DNA of 48,581 bases. Origin: an uncultured bacterium. GTDB taxonomy: Bacteria; Bacillota_I; Bacilli_A; RF39; UBA660. The position numbers and the translations under genes are program-made. The notes under the pieces are model-generated. The model was not told the DNA's origin and searched no databases. It saw only the letters and a list, made by a program, of their open reading frames with translations. This document shows positions 6,987-15,680 of the stretch, piece after piece (the first letter of the stretch is position 1; every line of letters begins with the position of its first letter). Location: NCBI GenBank assembly GCA_947169285.1, contig CAMVPB010000007.1, forward strand, positions 1 to 48,581, given 5' to 3'.

Positions 6987-7367
6987 TTAGTTTGTTTCAT
7001 CTCCACCTGTTGGACCAGTTGGACCTTGTGGAATTGTTAAATTAAGAACAAAGTTAGGAGCTGTACCTGTTATAGTAGCAGAAGCTTCAGTTCCAGGATC
7101 TCCTGTTGTTACAGTACCTATTGTAATAGTTGGAGTTTCACCATCTTCACCCGCTGGACCTGTTGGACCTGTTGGGCCAATTTCTCCTTGTGGACCTGTA
7201 GGGCCAATCTCTCCTTGTGGACCAGTAGGGCCAATTTCTCCTCCTGATGGGCCTGTTGGACCAGTAGGTCCAATTATACCAACAAAATATGGTATTCTTG
7301 CATTAAGAATTCTATTAAGTGCTCTTTGTTCAGCACAATTATTTCTACAATTACAATTATTTATCAT
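6987..7367 (-). CDS. Collagen-like GPT-repeat protein (probable spore-surface protein)
   Basis: This protein of about 126 residues has three parts. First comes a Cys/Asn-rich head (C5, C7 and C11). Next, from about residue 30, there are some 16 Gly-x-y triplets dominated by GPT, GPQ and GEI, with one extra Gly breaking the register after GPS. Then comes a Thr/Val-rich beta segment ([19 protein letters not shown] and following) that is common in bacterial collagen-like proteins, and a short GPTGPT tail. Bacillus BclA-type exosporium fibres have such repeats, but the large C-terminal trimerising domain of BclA is missing. Start: a GTG at 7373 is part of the ribosome site GAGGTG, so ATG 7367 is preferred. 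It lies between dacF and a glycosyltransferase gene. Confidence 0.88.
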   Translation of the reverse strand: MINNCNCRNNCAEQRALNRILNARIPYFVGIIGPTGPTGPSGGEIGPTGPQGEIGPTGPQGEIGPTGPTGPAGEDGETPTITIGTVTTGDPGTEASATITGTAPNFVLNLTIPQGPTGPTGGDETN

Positions 7368-7478
7368 AATCACCTCTATTTTAATTTATGAAATTAAAAA
7401 TAAAGATTATATGCATTCTAACTAAATATAAACAAAATTCCACTTATTACATAGTCATAAATATTAATTTATTACTTT

Positions 7479-8648
7479 CTATATTACATTAACTTTACCA
7501 CTAATTATATCTTTAAAATTATTATATAACATTTTAAAATATCCTGACTTTTTTATATTTTCTTTTACTACTAAATTATATTCATAAATTTTACCATTAT
7601 AATTTAAATATATTTTTCCTATTACATCTCCTTTTTTTAAAGGGGCTTTTATATTATTAAATTCTTTTTTTAAATCATATTTTATTTCTTCTGTATTTTT
7701 ATCTACTAAAACATTTATATCTTCACTCGCATAATACTTTATATTTCTAGGATTTGCATTATTAACATATATTTCTCCTAATGACTTATCAGATTTTAAT
7801 ATGTTTTTTATACCATAAACACTAAATCCATATTCCATCATAGCAATTGTATCTTCATTTCTATCTTCTTTTTCATTAGCTCCCATTACTACGCTTATAA
7901 GTCTCATATCATTTTTTTTCATTGTTCCTGTTAAACAATACTTTGCTTTATCTGTAAACCCTGTTTTAAGTCCATCCATTCCATTATAAAATCTTACTAA
8001 TTTATTTGTATTAACTAGCCAATGATTTTGACCATTTACATTTATATTTTCTTCATATGTACTTGTAATTTTTAATATACTCTCATGTTTTATAAGTTCA
8101 CTTGCAATTAAAGACATATCATAAGCAGTTGAATAATGTCCTTCTTCATCTAAACCATGTGGATTTTTAAAACTAGTATCAACTGCGCCTAATTCTTTTG
8201 CTCTTTTATTCATCATTATTACAAAGTTGTCATAAGTTCCACCTACTTTTTCAGCAAGAGCAACTGCTGCATCATTAGCAGAAGCTATTCCAATTCCTTT
8301 TAACAAATCTATTACTTTTACATTGGTTCCCTCTTTAATGAATATTTGTGTACCTCCCATACCAGAAGCTCTTTTGCTTATAAGAACAGCATCATCGTAT
8401 GAAAGTTTTCCAGAATCAATTGCTTCCATTGTAAGAAGTAATGTCATGATTTTAGTCATTGATGCTGGCGCTAATTTCTCATGAGAATTTTTTTCATAAA
8501 GAATAGTCTTAGTTGATGGTTCAATTAATATTGCAGACTTACTATTTTTAGCATATTCTCCTAATTCTTTATCAACCGCAACTCCATCCGCGTTAACTAT
8601 ACTTATAAATAAAAACAAACTAATTAAAAACATTGTTATTTTTTTCAT
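7479..8648 (-). CDS. dacF: D-alanyl-D-alanine carboxypeptidase, SxxK (DacF-type)
   Basis: A serine DD-carboxypeptidase that trims the terminal D-Ala of peptidoglycan stem peptides and so limits cross-linking. It has a signal peptide (about 1-20), the catalytic SMTK motif (within LAPASMTKIMTL), the SAN triad (GIASANDAAV) and KTG (GLKTGFTDKA). A C-terminal beta domain (PBP5_C-like) starts at about residue 280, and an amphipathic tail follows. About 389 residues is the usual length. I choose the ATG at 8648 with AGGGTG upstream rather than the GTG two codons earlier. In Bacillus dacF lies just before spoIIAA; here three genes separate them, so the ancestral order is partly kept and dacF is the likely identity. 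Confidence 0.88.
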   Translation of the reverse strand: MKKITMFLISLFLFISIVNADGVAVDKELGEYAKNSKSAILIEPSTKTILYEKNSHEKLAPASMTKIMTLLLTMEAIDSGKLSYDDAVLISKRASGMGGTQIFIKEGTNVKVIDLLKGIGIASANDAAVALAEKVGGTYDNFVIMMNKRAKELGAVDTSFKNPHGLDEEGHYSTAYDMSLIASELIKHESILKITSTYEENINVNGQNHWLVNTNKLVRFYNGMDGLKTGFTDKAKYCLTGTMKKNDMRLISVVMGANEKEDRNEDTIAMMEYGFSVYGIKNILKSDKSLGEIYVNNANPRNIKYYASEDINVLVDKNTEEIKYDLKKEFNNIKAPLKKGDVIGKIYLNYNGKIYEYNLVVKENIKKSGYFKMLYNNFKDIISGKVNVI

Positions 8649-8761
8649 ATACACACCCTAAAAAATAATATGTATTATAATTTTATTTATTCTTTACACT
8701 TTTTATTTTCCTTTTAAGAATAAATAGTTTTATTCATGATATAATTAAACTAGGTGATAAT

Positions 8762-9817
8762 ATGAAAAAAAGTATGAAATTTATTATAATTATATGGTCT
8801 ATTCTTTTAATAGGAATTTTAATATATTTTAATAAAGATAAATTATTTAAGCAAAATGATTATACTTCACTTGGCTATAGCGAAAAGTCTAGTCAAAAAA
8901 TAAAAGAATTAAACATTTCATCTTATTTAAATGATACTTATTCTAAAACTTTAGACAAAGCATTAGAAAATGATGAATATATTAATGATTATCTTCAAGA
9001 CTATATTAAAATTAATTATATAGATAATAAAGAATTTATTAAAAGTATTAATGACTTATTAAAAAATAATTATAAAGTTGATGAAATAAACAATTTATCA
9101 TTTATATTATCTTCTCCATATTACAAATATGAACATTTAAATAGTTATTTAGAATATTATAAAAAAAATAAAGATAAAAAAGATAATGTTGTTATTTTAA
9201 CTAACATCGGCCTTAATAATGATTTTTACACAAATATAAAAGAAATAAAAGAACCAGATAGTTTATTAGTACTTGTTAACAAATATAATAAATTACCAGA
9301 TGATTATAAACCTAATGATTTAGTAGAGTTTGATACAAAATATATGATATCTTCTAAAACCAGGTATATGAGAAAAGAAGCACATGATGCTTTAATTAAA
9401 ATGATTGATGATATTAATAAAGAAGGTATGAATTTATGGCTTAATTCAGGATTTAGAACTAAAGATTACCAAAATGGATTATTTACTAATTCAGTTAAAA
9501 ATAATGGTATGGATCATGCATTAATTTACTCTGCTAAAATGAGACATTCTGAACATGAGACTGGTCTTGCAGCAGATATATCTTCTGTTAAAGGAATGCT
9601 TGATGGTTTTGAAAAATATAAAGAATACACTTGGCTTCAAAATAATGCCCATAAATATGGTTTTATTGAAAGATATCCAAAAGGAAAAGAATGGATTACT
9701 GGTTATGCTTATGAGCCTTGGCATTATAGATATGTAGGTACTGAGGTTGCAAGTAAAATAAAAGAAGAAAACATTACATACGAAGAATACTGTGTAAAAT
9801 ATTTGGGATACTACTAA
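8762..9817 (+). CDS. Membrane-anchored M15 (VanY/LdcB-like) carboxypeptidase
   Basis: A zinc peptidase of the M15 family that removes the last residue of peptidoglycan stem peptides. It has one N-terminal membrane segment (about 7-24), a linker or helical domain of about 160 residues, then the catalytic domain (about 190-345). Zinc ligands and active-site motifs are visible: SGFRT, the H-x6-D core HETGLAADIS, and EPWHYRYVG near the end. Whether it cuts D-Ala-D-Ala or L-Lys-D-Ala cannot be told from sequence. It is divergent from dacF and convergent with the next gene, with overlapping stops. A second copy of the same architecture lies at 27131-28072. The start has a good AGGTGATA site. Confidence 0.88.
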   Translation: MKKSMKFIIIIWSILLIGILIYFNKDKLFKQNDYTSLGYSEKSSQKIKELNISSYLNDTYSKTLDKALENDEYINDYLQDYIKINYIDNKEFIKSINDLLKNNYKVDEINNLSFILSSPYYKYEHLNSYLEYYKKNKDKKDNVVILTNIGLNNDFYTNIKEIKEPDSLLVLVNKYNKLPDDYKPNDLVEFDTKYMISSKTRYMRKEAHDALIKMIDDINKEGMNLWLNSGFRTKDYQNGLFTNSVKNNGMDHALIYSAKMRHSEHETGLAADISSVKGMLDGFEKYKEYTWLQNNAHKYGFIERYPKGKEWITGYAYEPWHYRYVGTEVASKIKEENITYEEYCVKYLGYY

Positions 9818-10572
9818 TGTTTTTTTCTATTTAAAACAAATAACATATAAAAGAAGAAAATGATTATTATGGAACAAATACTTATAATAGATAATGTTAA
9901 AATATTTGTTTCTTTTTTTGTTAGTTTTTCTCTTCCCAAAATATTGTTTTCAATTATTTCATCACTTGATTCTTCTTCAAATGTTGTCACTATTTTATTA
10001 ACATTTATTGTGTACACATTAGTTTTTGTTTTATCTTTGCTAGTTACTATTACCCTAACTTCATTTTTTCCTTCTTTAAAATTAGAATTTCCAGTTATTT
10101 TAACATTAGATTCAGAACTTTTAGTTTCATAATCAATATTCAATCTAATATCATCTATTACATTTACATTATATTCATAAACATTTGAATCAAAATTAAT
10201 ATCATATCCATTAACTATTAATTTAATAAGAGTTGCATCATCTAAACTACTATTTTCTTTATAATTTTTAAATATATCTACTTCATAAGTAATAATTTCC
10301 TGGTTCTTTTTTACTACTTTTAATATTACCTCATTTTTTCCATCAATTAGTTTTACATTACCTATTCCTGTTACATAATTATCATCTTCAGACTCCACAA
10401 CGCTAACATCAATATTTTCATCATCATTTATAAAAACATTATACTTAGTTATATATTCACTAAAATAAGGTATTAGTGAATAATCCCCCACCTTGATATT
10501 TGTTATTGCCTTTACTTTTAAAGTAAAAGAAAAGAAAGTTACTGCTAACAAAAACTTAAATATATTTTTCAA
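9814..10572 (-). CDS. Secreted, membrane-anchored protein with cadherin-like beta-sandwich repeats
   Basis: The 252-residue protein has a signal peptide (about 1-22), two tandem beta-sandwich repeats of the bacterial cadherin-like type and a C-terminal membrane segment (about 226-246) with a basic tail (NRKKH). The repeats have the hallmark pattern: a strand with Y-x-V near a start such as YSLIPYFSEYITKYNVFI or GYDINFDSNVYEYNVNV, then a turn GxxxLxxGKNEV or GNSNFKEGKNEV. Such domains build stalks or bind ligands at the cell surface. The stop overlaps the VanY-like gene's stop on the opposite strand. The function is unknown; adhesion or wall scaffolding is inference. Confidence 0.72.
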   Translation of the reverse strand: MKNIFKFLLAVTFFSFTLKVKAITNIKVGDYSLIPYFSEYITKYNVFINDDENIDVSVVESEDDNYVTGIGNVKLIDGKNEVILKVVKKNQEIITYEVDIFKNYKENSSLDDATLIKLIVNGYDINFDSNVYEYNVNVIDDIRLNIDYETKSSESNVKITGNSNFKEGKNEVRVIVTSKDKTKTNVYTINVNKIVTTFEEESSDEIIENNILGREKLTKKETNILTLSIISICSIIIIFFFYMLFVLNRKKH

Positions 10573-10585
10573 AGCATTACACTCC

Positions 10586-11848
10586 CTATTTTATAATTTT
10601 TAAAATAATATTTTTTTCTTTTGGTTTAGTATCACTATATTTAAATGAGTCTTTTAAAATTGAAATCATATTATCTACTTCTTTATTATAATAAATACTC
10701 GCGATAACTTCACCCTTTTCGACAAAATCTCCTATTCTTTTTCTTAAAATAATACCAGTATTTAAATCTTTCACTTTAAACCCTATTAATTTTGATGATA
10801 AATAACCTATTTTAGAAGCATCAATAGATTTTATATATCCACTTTTTTCACTCATTACTTCTATTCTTTTAGCCTCAATCTTCAATTTGCTTATGTCTCC
10901 ACCTTGATATTTAATCCATTCATAAAATTTATTTTTTGAAGACCCAATCTTCAATGATTTTAATACTAGCTTTTTAGAATAATTAAAAGATATTTTTTTT
11001 GAAATTGAAACCATATAACTAGATAGACATACAATTAATTCATATAGTCTTTTATCATATATTCCATTAAAAAAATTAATAACTTCTTTTACTTCTAATT
11101 TATTTCCAATATTATTACCTAATGGTATATTCATATCTGTTAAAACACATATTACTTTTCTATTATAATATTTACCTATTTTAATCATTAATTTGGCAAG
11201 TTTTGTAGCATCTTTTATATTTTTCATAAATGCTCCTTTGCCAACTTTTAAATCTATAACTATATTTTCTGATGAACATGCAATTTTTTTACTCATAATA
11301 GAGCTTGCGATTAAAGGAATTGAATCTACATAACCGGTTTTATCTCTCAAAGAGTATATTTTTTTATCCGCGACTGCTATATCTTTTGTTTGACATATAT
11401 CAACACAACCAACTGTGTTTATGATATTTACAAATTCTTTATGTGATAATTCACTTTTAAACCCAGGAATACTTTCGAGTTTGTCAACTGTTCCACCAGT
11501 AGTCCCTAAACTTCTACCACTCATTTTAGGAACTGCTATATTAAGAGATGCACATATAGGCAATACTATTAAAGATGTTTTATCTCCAACTCCACCTGTT
11601 GAATGCTTATCAACAGTAACTTTTTCTACAAACGATAAGTCCTCAACTTTACCACTTTTAATCATTATATCAGTTAAAAATAATGTTTCATTAAAAGAAA
11701 GCCCACTATTATAAATAGCTTTTATAAATAAAGTCATAGTTTTATCACTTATATTATTATTAATATAAGAATCAATCATATATTTTATTTCATTATATGC
11801 TAATATTTTATTTTTTATCTTTTTTTCTATAATTATCTTACTATTCAT
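10586..11848 (-). CDS. pdp: Pyrimidine-nucleoside (thymidine) phosphorylase
   Basis: It splits pyrimidine nucleosides with phosphate into the base and (deoxy)ribose-1-phosphate for salvage in the cytoplasm. The signature VDKHSTGGVGDKTSL (about 80-94) and the following PKMSGRSLGTTGGTVDKLESIPGF form the phosphate and nucleoside site. The C-terminal alpha/beta 'PYNP' domain starts at about residue 330 (KSGYIKSIDASKIG). At 420 residues it is slightly shorter than Bacillus Pdp. No deoC or cdd lies nearby, so it stands outside the usual salvage operon. Assignment to Pdp rather than to the thymidine-specific DeoA follows the Gram-positive context and is not proven. Confidence 0.92.
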   Translation of the reverse strand: MNSKIIIEKKIKNKILAYNEIKYMIDSYINNNISDKTMTLFIKAIYNSGLSFNETLFLTDIMIKSGKVEDLSFVEKVTVDKHSTGGVGDKTSLIVLPICASLNIAVPKMSGRSLGTTGGTVDKLESIPGFKSELSHKEFVNIINTVGCVDICQTKDIAVADKKIYSLRDKTGYVDSIPLIASSIMSKKIACSSENIVIDLKVGKGAFMKNIKDATKLAKLMIKIGKYYNRKVICVLTDMNIPLGNNIGNKLEVKEVINFFNGIYDKRLYELIVCLSSYMVSISKKISFNYSKKLVLKSLKIGSSKNKFYEWIKYQGGDISKLKIEAKRIEVMSEKSGYIKSIDASKIGYLSSKLIGFKVKDLNTGIILRKRIGDFVEKGEVIASIYYNKEVDNMISILKDSFKYSDTKPKEKNIILKIIK

Positions 11849-11900
11849 AATTACCTCTTTTATTCTTAATTTAATTATATAAAATTTAAAAAAAAATTAA

Positions 11901-11926
11901 AAGAAAAAAATGCACTATGTGCATTT
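11901..11926 (-). terminator. Terminator of the pilin-domain gene
   Basis: A perfect 8-bp stem (AAATGCAC / GTGCATTT, loop 3) followed by a run of Us on the minus strand. The stop codon at 11925 overlaps the stem. Confidence 0.75.
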
Positions 11927-13013
11927 ATTTAATTATATATGGATCATCATATAATCCGCTTCCTGATGAATACATTGTATTTTTTCCTAAAGAAACAACA
12001 TATCTTAATTGTTTTGAATTATTTGCTCTTGTCTCATAAACACCACTTGTATTTATATTATAAACATATGCAGAATTCTTTTGACCTTTTGTAATAGTCC
12101 AAAAACTTTGTGGCAAATCATGCATATAATTATAGTTTGTACATCCTCTATCTTCTGTTGTTTTACAATTTGGATCAATACTTGAAATCAGATACTCACC
12201 AACAGTTAATAATCTTATTGGTAGTTCTTCATCGCTTAATTTAGAGCATTCTACTTGATTCATACTGCCCATTTCTGTTTTGCTTCTTGTGGCTAAACAA
12301 GCATTTGTAAAAACAACTTTACTTTTTTCATAATCGGTTAACAATTCACCATCATAATACTTTTTTTCAATATATTCTTTTATTCTGCTTACATTGTAAT
12401 CATTTATACCGTCATCTGAATCCGTTTCAAGATTATATCTATTATCCCATTCAGTTGTATCTGTTCTAAACTCTGACATTAATACTAAATTTTGATTTTT
12501 ATCTATCCTTAGTATTCTCCAATTTTGTTTATTCAATAATACATAGTTATTTTTCACTTCACCTCTAAATATTTTTTCATTTTCTATGTTATATAAACCT
12601 ACACCTTTAGTAACAATAGTATTATCTTCTAAAACTTTCTTATATAGTTCAATAGAAGTATATTTTTCTCCACAATTCAAATATGGTAAATAGTCATAAG
12701 AGGCATTAACCTTAGTTACAACTACTTTAGCATCACAAGAATCACCATATCTTAAATATTTATTTAATGGTTTTATATACTCTTTTTCAATTAGCGTACT
12801 TAAAGTGACTTCACTTGTTTTATTTTTTTCTGTTGGTAAATAATTTGGATTAGTAGCATAATATTTTTTTGCAGCCTCCACAAGTTTAGCTTCGACTTCT
12901 GTATAAGTATTGTATGTTTTAGTTGTTAATCTACTCAATAAACTTAATATTATTATTAAAAGAATTATTCCTCCTAAGCCACCAATTATCCACCATAATG
13001 TTTTCTTATCCAT
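11925..13013 (-). CDS. Membrane-anchored protein with pilin-like domain and C-terminal DUF6273-like domain
   Basis: The 362-residue protein begins MDKKTLWW and has a single hydrophobic anchor (about 8-27) without a prepilin cleavage motif. Next comes a region (about 37-120) that resembles a type IV pilin body: a helix with AAKKYYATNPNYLP, a strand rich in Thr/Val, a LIEKEYIKPLNKYL helix, then two Cys (in GDSCDAK and LNCGE) spaced as in the prepilin at 18606-19013. The C-terminal half (about 150-362) has NWRILRIDKNQNLVLMSE and ends LYDDPYIIK, a pattern of secreted proteins with a DUF6273-like domain. I infer a surface protein; the function is unknown. It lies 6 nt after the HIT gene. Confidence 0.68.
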   Translation of the reverse strand: MDKKTLWWIIGGLGGIILLIIILSLLSRLTTKTYNTYTEVEAKLVEAAKKYYATNPNYLPTEKNKTSEVTLSTLIEKEYIKPLNKYLRYGDSCDAKVVVTKVNASYDYLPYLNCGEKYTSIELYKKVLEDNTIVTKGVGLYNIENEKIFRGEVKNNYVLLNKQNWRILRIDKNQNLVLMSEFRTDTTEWDNRYNLETDSDDGINDYNVSRIKEYIEKKYYDGELLTDYEKSKVVFTNACLATRSKTEMGSMNQVECSKLSDEELPIRLLTVGEYLISSIDPNCKTTEDRGCTNYNYMHDLPQSFWTITKGQKNSAYVYNINTSGVYETRANNSKQLRYVVSLGKNTMYSSGSGLYDDPYIIK

Positions 13014-13019
13014 ATATTT

Positions 13020-13394
13020 TTACTCCTCATTATTTGTAAGTTTTACATATATTTCCTCATTAGTTAAATTATTTTTTTCTTTATATTTAGGAATTATATG
13101 CACATGATAATGTTTTATTTCTTGGCATATTCCGTTATTTTGAACAACTTCTACACCATCAGCTTTTAAAACTTCATAACATTTTTTTATCATTTTTTTT
13201 ATAATACCATTTAATCTAGCAAAAGTTTCATCATCCATATCTAACGCATCTGTAATGTGACATTTGGGTATTATTAGCATATGACCTGGAGATACCGGAA
13301 ACTTATCCATAATTACTTTAAGCTTATCATCTTCATAAATAATATTAGAAGACATTTCACCATCATTAATTTTGCAAAAAATATCTTTTTCCAC
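13020..13394 (-). CDS. HIT-family nucleotide hydrolase or transferase
   Basis: A small cytoplasmic histidine-triad protein that hydrolyses or transfers nucleoside monophosphates from substrates such as Ap4A or aminoacyl-AMP. The triad HYHVHIIPK (H-x-H-x-H) lies near residue 98. The N-terminal start DIFCKI and the conserved GHMLIIPKCH segment (about 38-47) fit the bacterial Hit group. Its 124 residues are slightly fewer than Bacillus Hit (about 145), mainly at the C-terminus. It is followed after 25 nt by the pilin-domain gene's ATG, so co-transcription is likely. The substrate cannot be told. Confidence 0.9.
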   Translation of the reverse strand: MEKDIFCKINDGEMSSNIIYEDDKLKVIMDKFPVSPGHMLIIPKCHITDALDMDDETFARLNGIIKKMIKKCYEVLKADGVEVVQNNGICQEIKHYHVHIIPKYKEKNNLTNEEIYVKLTNNEE

Positions 13395-13509
13395 TTTATC
13401 ACCTACTGCTTTTATTTTATCAAATAATAACTCATTTTTAAAGATAAATATGCTTTTATTATATAATTTTTTTATTTTTTTGAATATTTTAAATTAGAAG
13501 GTGCAAGAA

Positions 13510-14700
13510 ATGAATAAAGAATTTCCGATATTAAATAAAAATATAATATATTTTGATAATGCTGCTACTACATTAAAACCAAAATCAGTAATAAATGCTA
13601 TTAATGATTATTATGAAAACTATTCTGCTAATTCTCATAGGGGTGACTATAATATAGCATTTAAAGTTGATGATGAAATTGATTTAGCAAGAGAAACTAT
13701 TAAAAATTTTATAAATGCAAGGCGTAAAGAAGAAATAATATTTACTAGTGGAGCCACCGAAAGTTTGAACATGATAGTATTTGGTTTTTTCGAAAATATT
13801 TTAAAAGATGATGATGAGGTAATACTATCAAAAAGTGAACATGCATCTAATATACTTCCATGGTACATTCTTTCATTAAAAAAGAAAATAAAACTTAAAT
13901 TTATACCACTTAATGAAGAAAATAAGATAACTATTCCTAATTTATTAAAAACTATAACCAATAAAACTAAAGTAATAAGCCTTGCACACATAACAAATGT
14001 AATTGGAGATATTAGAAATATTGACGAAATAATTAAAATAGCACATTCTAATAATATATATACAGTTGTTGATGCTTCTCAAAGCGTTCCACACATTAAA
14101 ACTAATGTCAAAGAAATGGATACCGACTTTTTAGTGTTTTCTGGTCATAAAATGTGTGGACCGACTGGCATTGGAGTCTTATATGGTAAATATGAATTGC
14201 TACTCAGAATGATGCCATTTAAATTTGGTGGTGGCATGAATGAATCTTTTAATGAAGAAAAACTTGTATTAGAAAATATTCCATATAGATTTGAAGCTGG
14301 TACACAAAACATTTCCGGAATTATTGGGCTTAGACACGCTGTTGAATACTTAAATAATATAGGTTTAGATGAAATAAATAGACACGAAACATACTTAAGA
14401 AATTATTTAATACGAAGATTAAAAGAAATACCATATGTAAAAATATATAATGAATTTTCAGAATCGTCAATCGTTTTAATAAATGTAGATGACATTTTAT
14501 CTGGAGAATTGGGCCTTTACTTAAATAGTAAAAATATATGTGTTAGAAGCGGAGTTCACTGTGCCAAAATGCTAAAAGAAGAATCACATTTTGAAAACAC
14601 TGTTAGAATAAGTTTGTATTTTTATAATACATATGAAGAAATAGATGAATTAATTAATGCTCTTAAAAATAAAAATGAACTTTATAATTTTTTAAAATAA
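13510..14700 (+). CDS. sufS: Cysteine desulfurase, SufS type
   Basis: A PLP enzyme that takes sulfur from cysteine for Fe-S cluster assembly. Visible features: YFDNAATTLKP at the N-terminus, SEHASNILPW, VDASQSVPH, the PLP-lysine motif FSGHKMCGPTGIGVLYG (about 215-231) and the catalytic Cys in RSGVHCAKML (about 355). About 396 residues fits group-II SufS. Start: GTG 13501 lies in the ribosome site GAAGGTG, so ATG 13510, 6 nt downstream, is preferred. No sufU, sufB, sufC or sufD neighbours are present, so it stands alone between the HIT gene (divergent) and ssb. It ends with a clear terminator. The partner sulfur acceptor must be encoded elsewhere. Confidence 0.93.
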   Translation: MNKEFPILNKNIIYFDNAATTLKPKSVINAINDYYENYSANSHRGDYNIAFKVDDEIDLARETIKNFINARRKEEIIFTSGATESLNMIVFGFFENILKDDDEVILSKSEHASNILPWYILSLKKKIKLKFIPLNEENKITIPNLLKTITNKTKVISLAHITNVIGDIRNIDEIIKIAHSNNIYTVVDASQSVPHIKTNVKEMDTDFLVFSGHKMCGPTGIGVLYGKYELLLRMMPFKFGGGMNESFNEEKLVLENIPYRFEAGTQNISGIIGLRHAVEYLNNIGLDEINRHETYLRNYLIRRLKEIPYVKIYNEFSESSIVLINVDDILSGELGLYLNSKNICVRSGVHCAKMLKEESHFENTVRISLYFYNTYEEIDELINALKNKNELYNFLK

Positions 14701-14720
14701 TATGTTTTTATTTAAAAAAG

Positions 14721-14758
14721 AATAATAGAGTTATGTAACTACTCTATTATTTTATTTT
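14721..14758 (+). terminator. Terminator of sufS
   Basis: A perfect 11-bp stem (AATAATAGAGT / ACTCTATTATT, loop 9) followed by a T-rich tract, 21 nt after the sufS stop. Confidence 0.8.
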
Positions 14759-14859
14759 GTCCTTAATAAATAATTGTTTTTATTTAATTACTTATTAATT
14801 TTAACTAAAAAACTCTATTTTTTAAATGTGTTATTATATTTTAGAAAGGAGGTGTTTTT

Positions 14860-15198
14860 ATGTTAAATCAAGTTGTTTTTGTAGGAAGACTTACTAAAGA
14901 TCCAGAGATAATAACTAGTGAATCCGGTAAAAAAAGGACAAGAATAATAGTTGCAGTTAATAGAGGATTTAAAAATATGGATGGAATTTATGAAACGGAT
15001 TTTATACCATGTATATTATGGAGTGCTGTTGCTGAAAACACTTGCGAATATTGTCACAAAGGCGACATCATTGGTATTAAAGGAAGAATACAGACTAGTT
15101 CAATAGAAGATGATAATGGTTATAAAAATTATGTAGAAATCATCGCAGAAAAAGTCACTTTTTTATCAAGCAAAAAACAGGAAGCAGATGAAGAATAA
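14860..15198 (+). CDS. ssb: Short single-stranded DNA-binding protein
   Basis: The protein is a single OB-fold of 112 residues: MLNQVVFVGRLTKDPEI, then RIIVAVNRGFK, FIPCILWSAVAENTCEYCHKGDIIGIKGRIQT and a final VEIIAEKVTFLSSKK. This is the SSB core that coats single-stranded DNA as a tetramer. The long acidic linker and the conserved DDDIPF-type tip that recruits partner proteins are absent; only EADEE remains. That fits an accessory SSB (such as Bacillus SsbB, used in transformation) or a phage-like SSB rather than the essential SsbA. It has a very strong AAAGGAGGTG site and is closed by a terminator whose left arm is the coding sequence of the tail. Confidence 0.88.
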   Translation: MLNQVVFVGRLTKDPEIITSESGKKRTRIIVAVNRGFKNMDGIYETDFIPCILWSAVAENTCEYCHKGDIIGIKGRIQTSSIEDDNGYKNYVEIIAEKVTFLSSKKQEADEE

Positions 15199-15214
15199 TC
15201 TGCTTCTTTTATAT
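15181..15214 (+). terminator. Terminator overlapping the ssb 3' end
   Basis: A perfect 9-bp stem (GAAGCAGAT / ATCTGCTTC, loop 8), then TTTT. The left arm encodes Glu-Ala-Asp of the ssb tail and the stop codon spans the loop and right arm. Confidence 0.8.
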
Positions 15215-15307
15215 TTTAATATTAAATTAAGACAATTCTGTTTACTAAAAGTAGATTTTTATATTATCAAAATTTTTTTGGTTATAATAAATTTGTAAGG
15301 TGATAAT

Positions 15308-15658
15308 ATGAATGGAACTCGTCTTAAAGAGCTTAGGCAAGCGAAAGGCCTAACTCAACTAGAACTGGGAAAACTTTTGGGTGTTACAAAAGCAAGCATA
15401 TGTTGCTATGAAAAAGAAACAAGAACACCACCTATTGAAACAATTATTGATATGATGGCCTTATACAATGTTACAAGTGATTTTTTGATTGGATCTGACA
15501 ATATAGTTACGATTAAAGATAATAATAAAAGAAATGAAGTTATTTCTAATGAAGAATATGAATTTATTAAAGAATTAAGAAAAAATAAATATTTAGCAGA
15601 AATACTTTTAGAAGATCCTAAAAGAAGTATTGAACTTATAGATAAAAAAATTGGATAA
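15308..15658 (+). CDS. XRE-family HTH transcriptional regulator
   Basis: The N-terminal about 60 residues are a lambda-repressor-like helix-turn-helix: LKELRQAKGLTQLELGKLLGVTKASICCYEKETRTPP, with the usual TQxELGxxLGV turn and the IDMMALYNVTSDFLIG end. The following 55 residues are charged and probably serve for dimerisation. At 116 residues it is like the small Xre/SinR group. It has an AGGTGATA site and stands alone between ssb and uvrA, both of which run into terminators. The target is unknown. It is convergent with uvrA, sharing a palindromic terminator. Confidence 0.9.
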   Translation: MNGTRLKELRQAKGLTQLELGKLLGVTKASICCYEKETRTPPIETIIDMMALYNVTSDFLIGSDNIVTIKDNNKRNEVISNEEYEFIKELRKNKYLAEILLEDPKRSIELIDKKIG

Positions 15659-15680
15659 TTAATTATCCAATATTTTTTTT
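15642..15680. terminator. Bidirectional terminator between the XRE gene and uvrA
   Basis: A perfect 22-bp palindrome (half ATTGGATAATT, 15650-15671) with an A run on the left and a T run on the right, so it can stop both convergent genes. Both stop codons (15656-15658 and 15659-15661) sit at its centre. Confidence 0.8.

Noticed and set aside
6987-7367. Collagen-like gene as a frameshifted fragment of a longer BclA protein
   Set aside because: The frame is intact from ribosome site to stop and is followed at once by its own terminator; no BclA-like C-terminal domain remains in any frame downstream.
7377-7402. CATAAATTA on the minus strand before the collagen-like gene, as a sigma-K -10
   Set aside because: The -35 AC is missing at the required distance, and a TATAAT with TTGTTT 18 nt upstream is an equally good vegetative reading. 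The control of this gene stays open.
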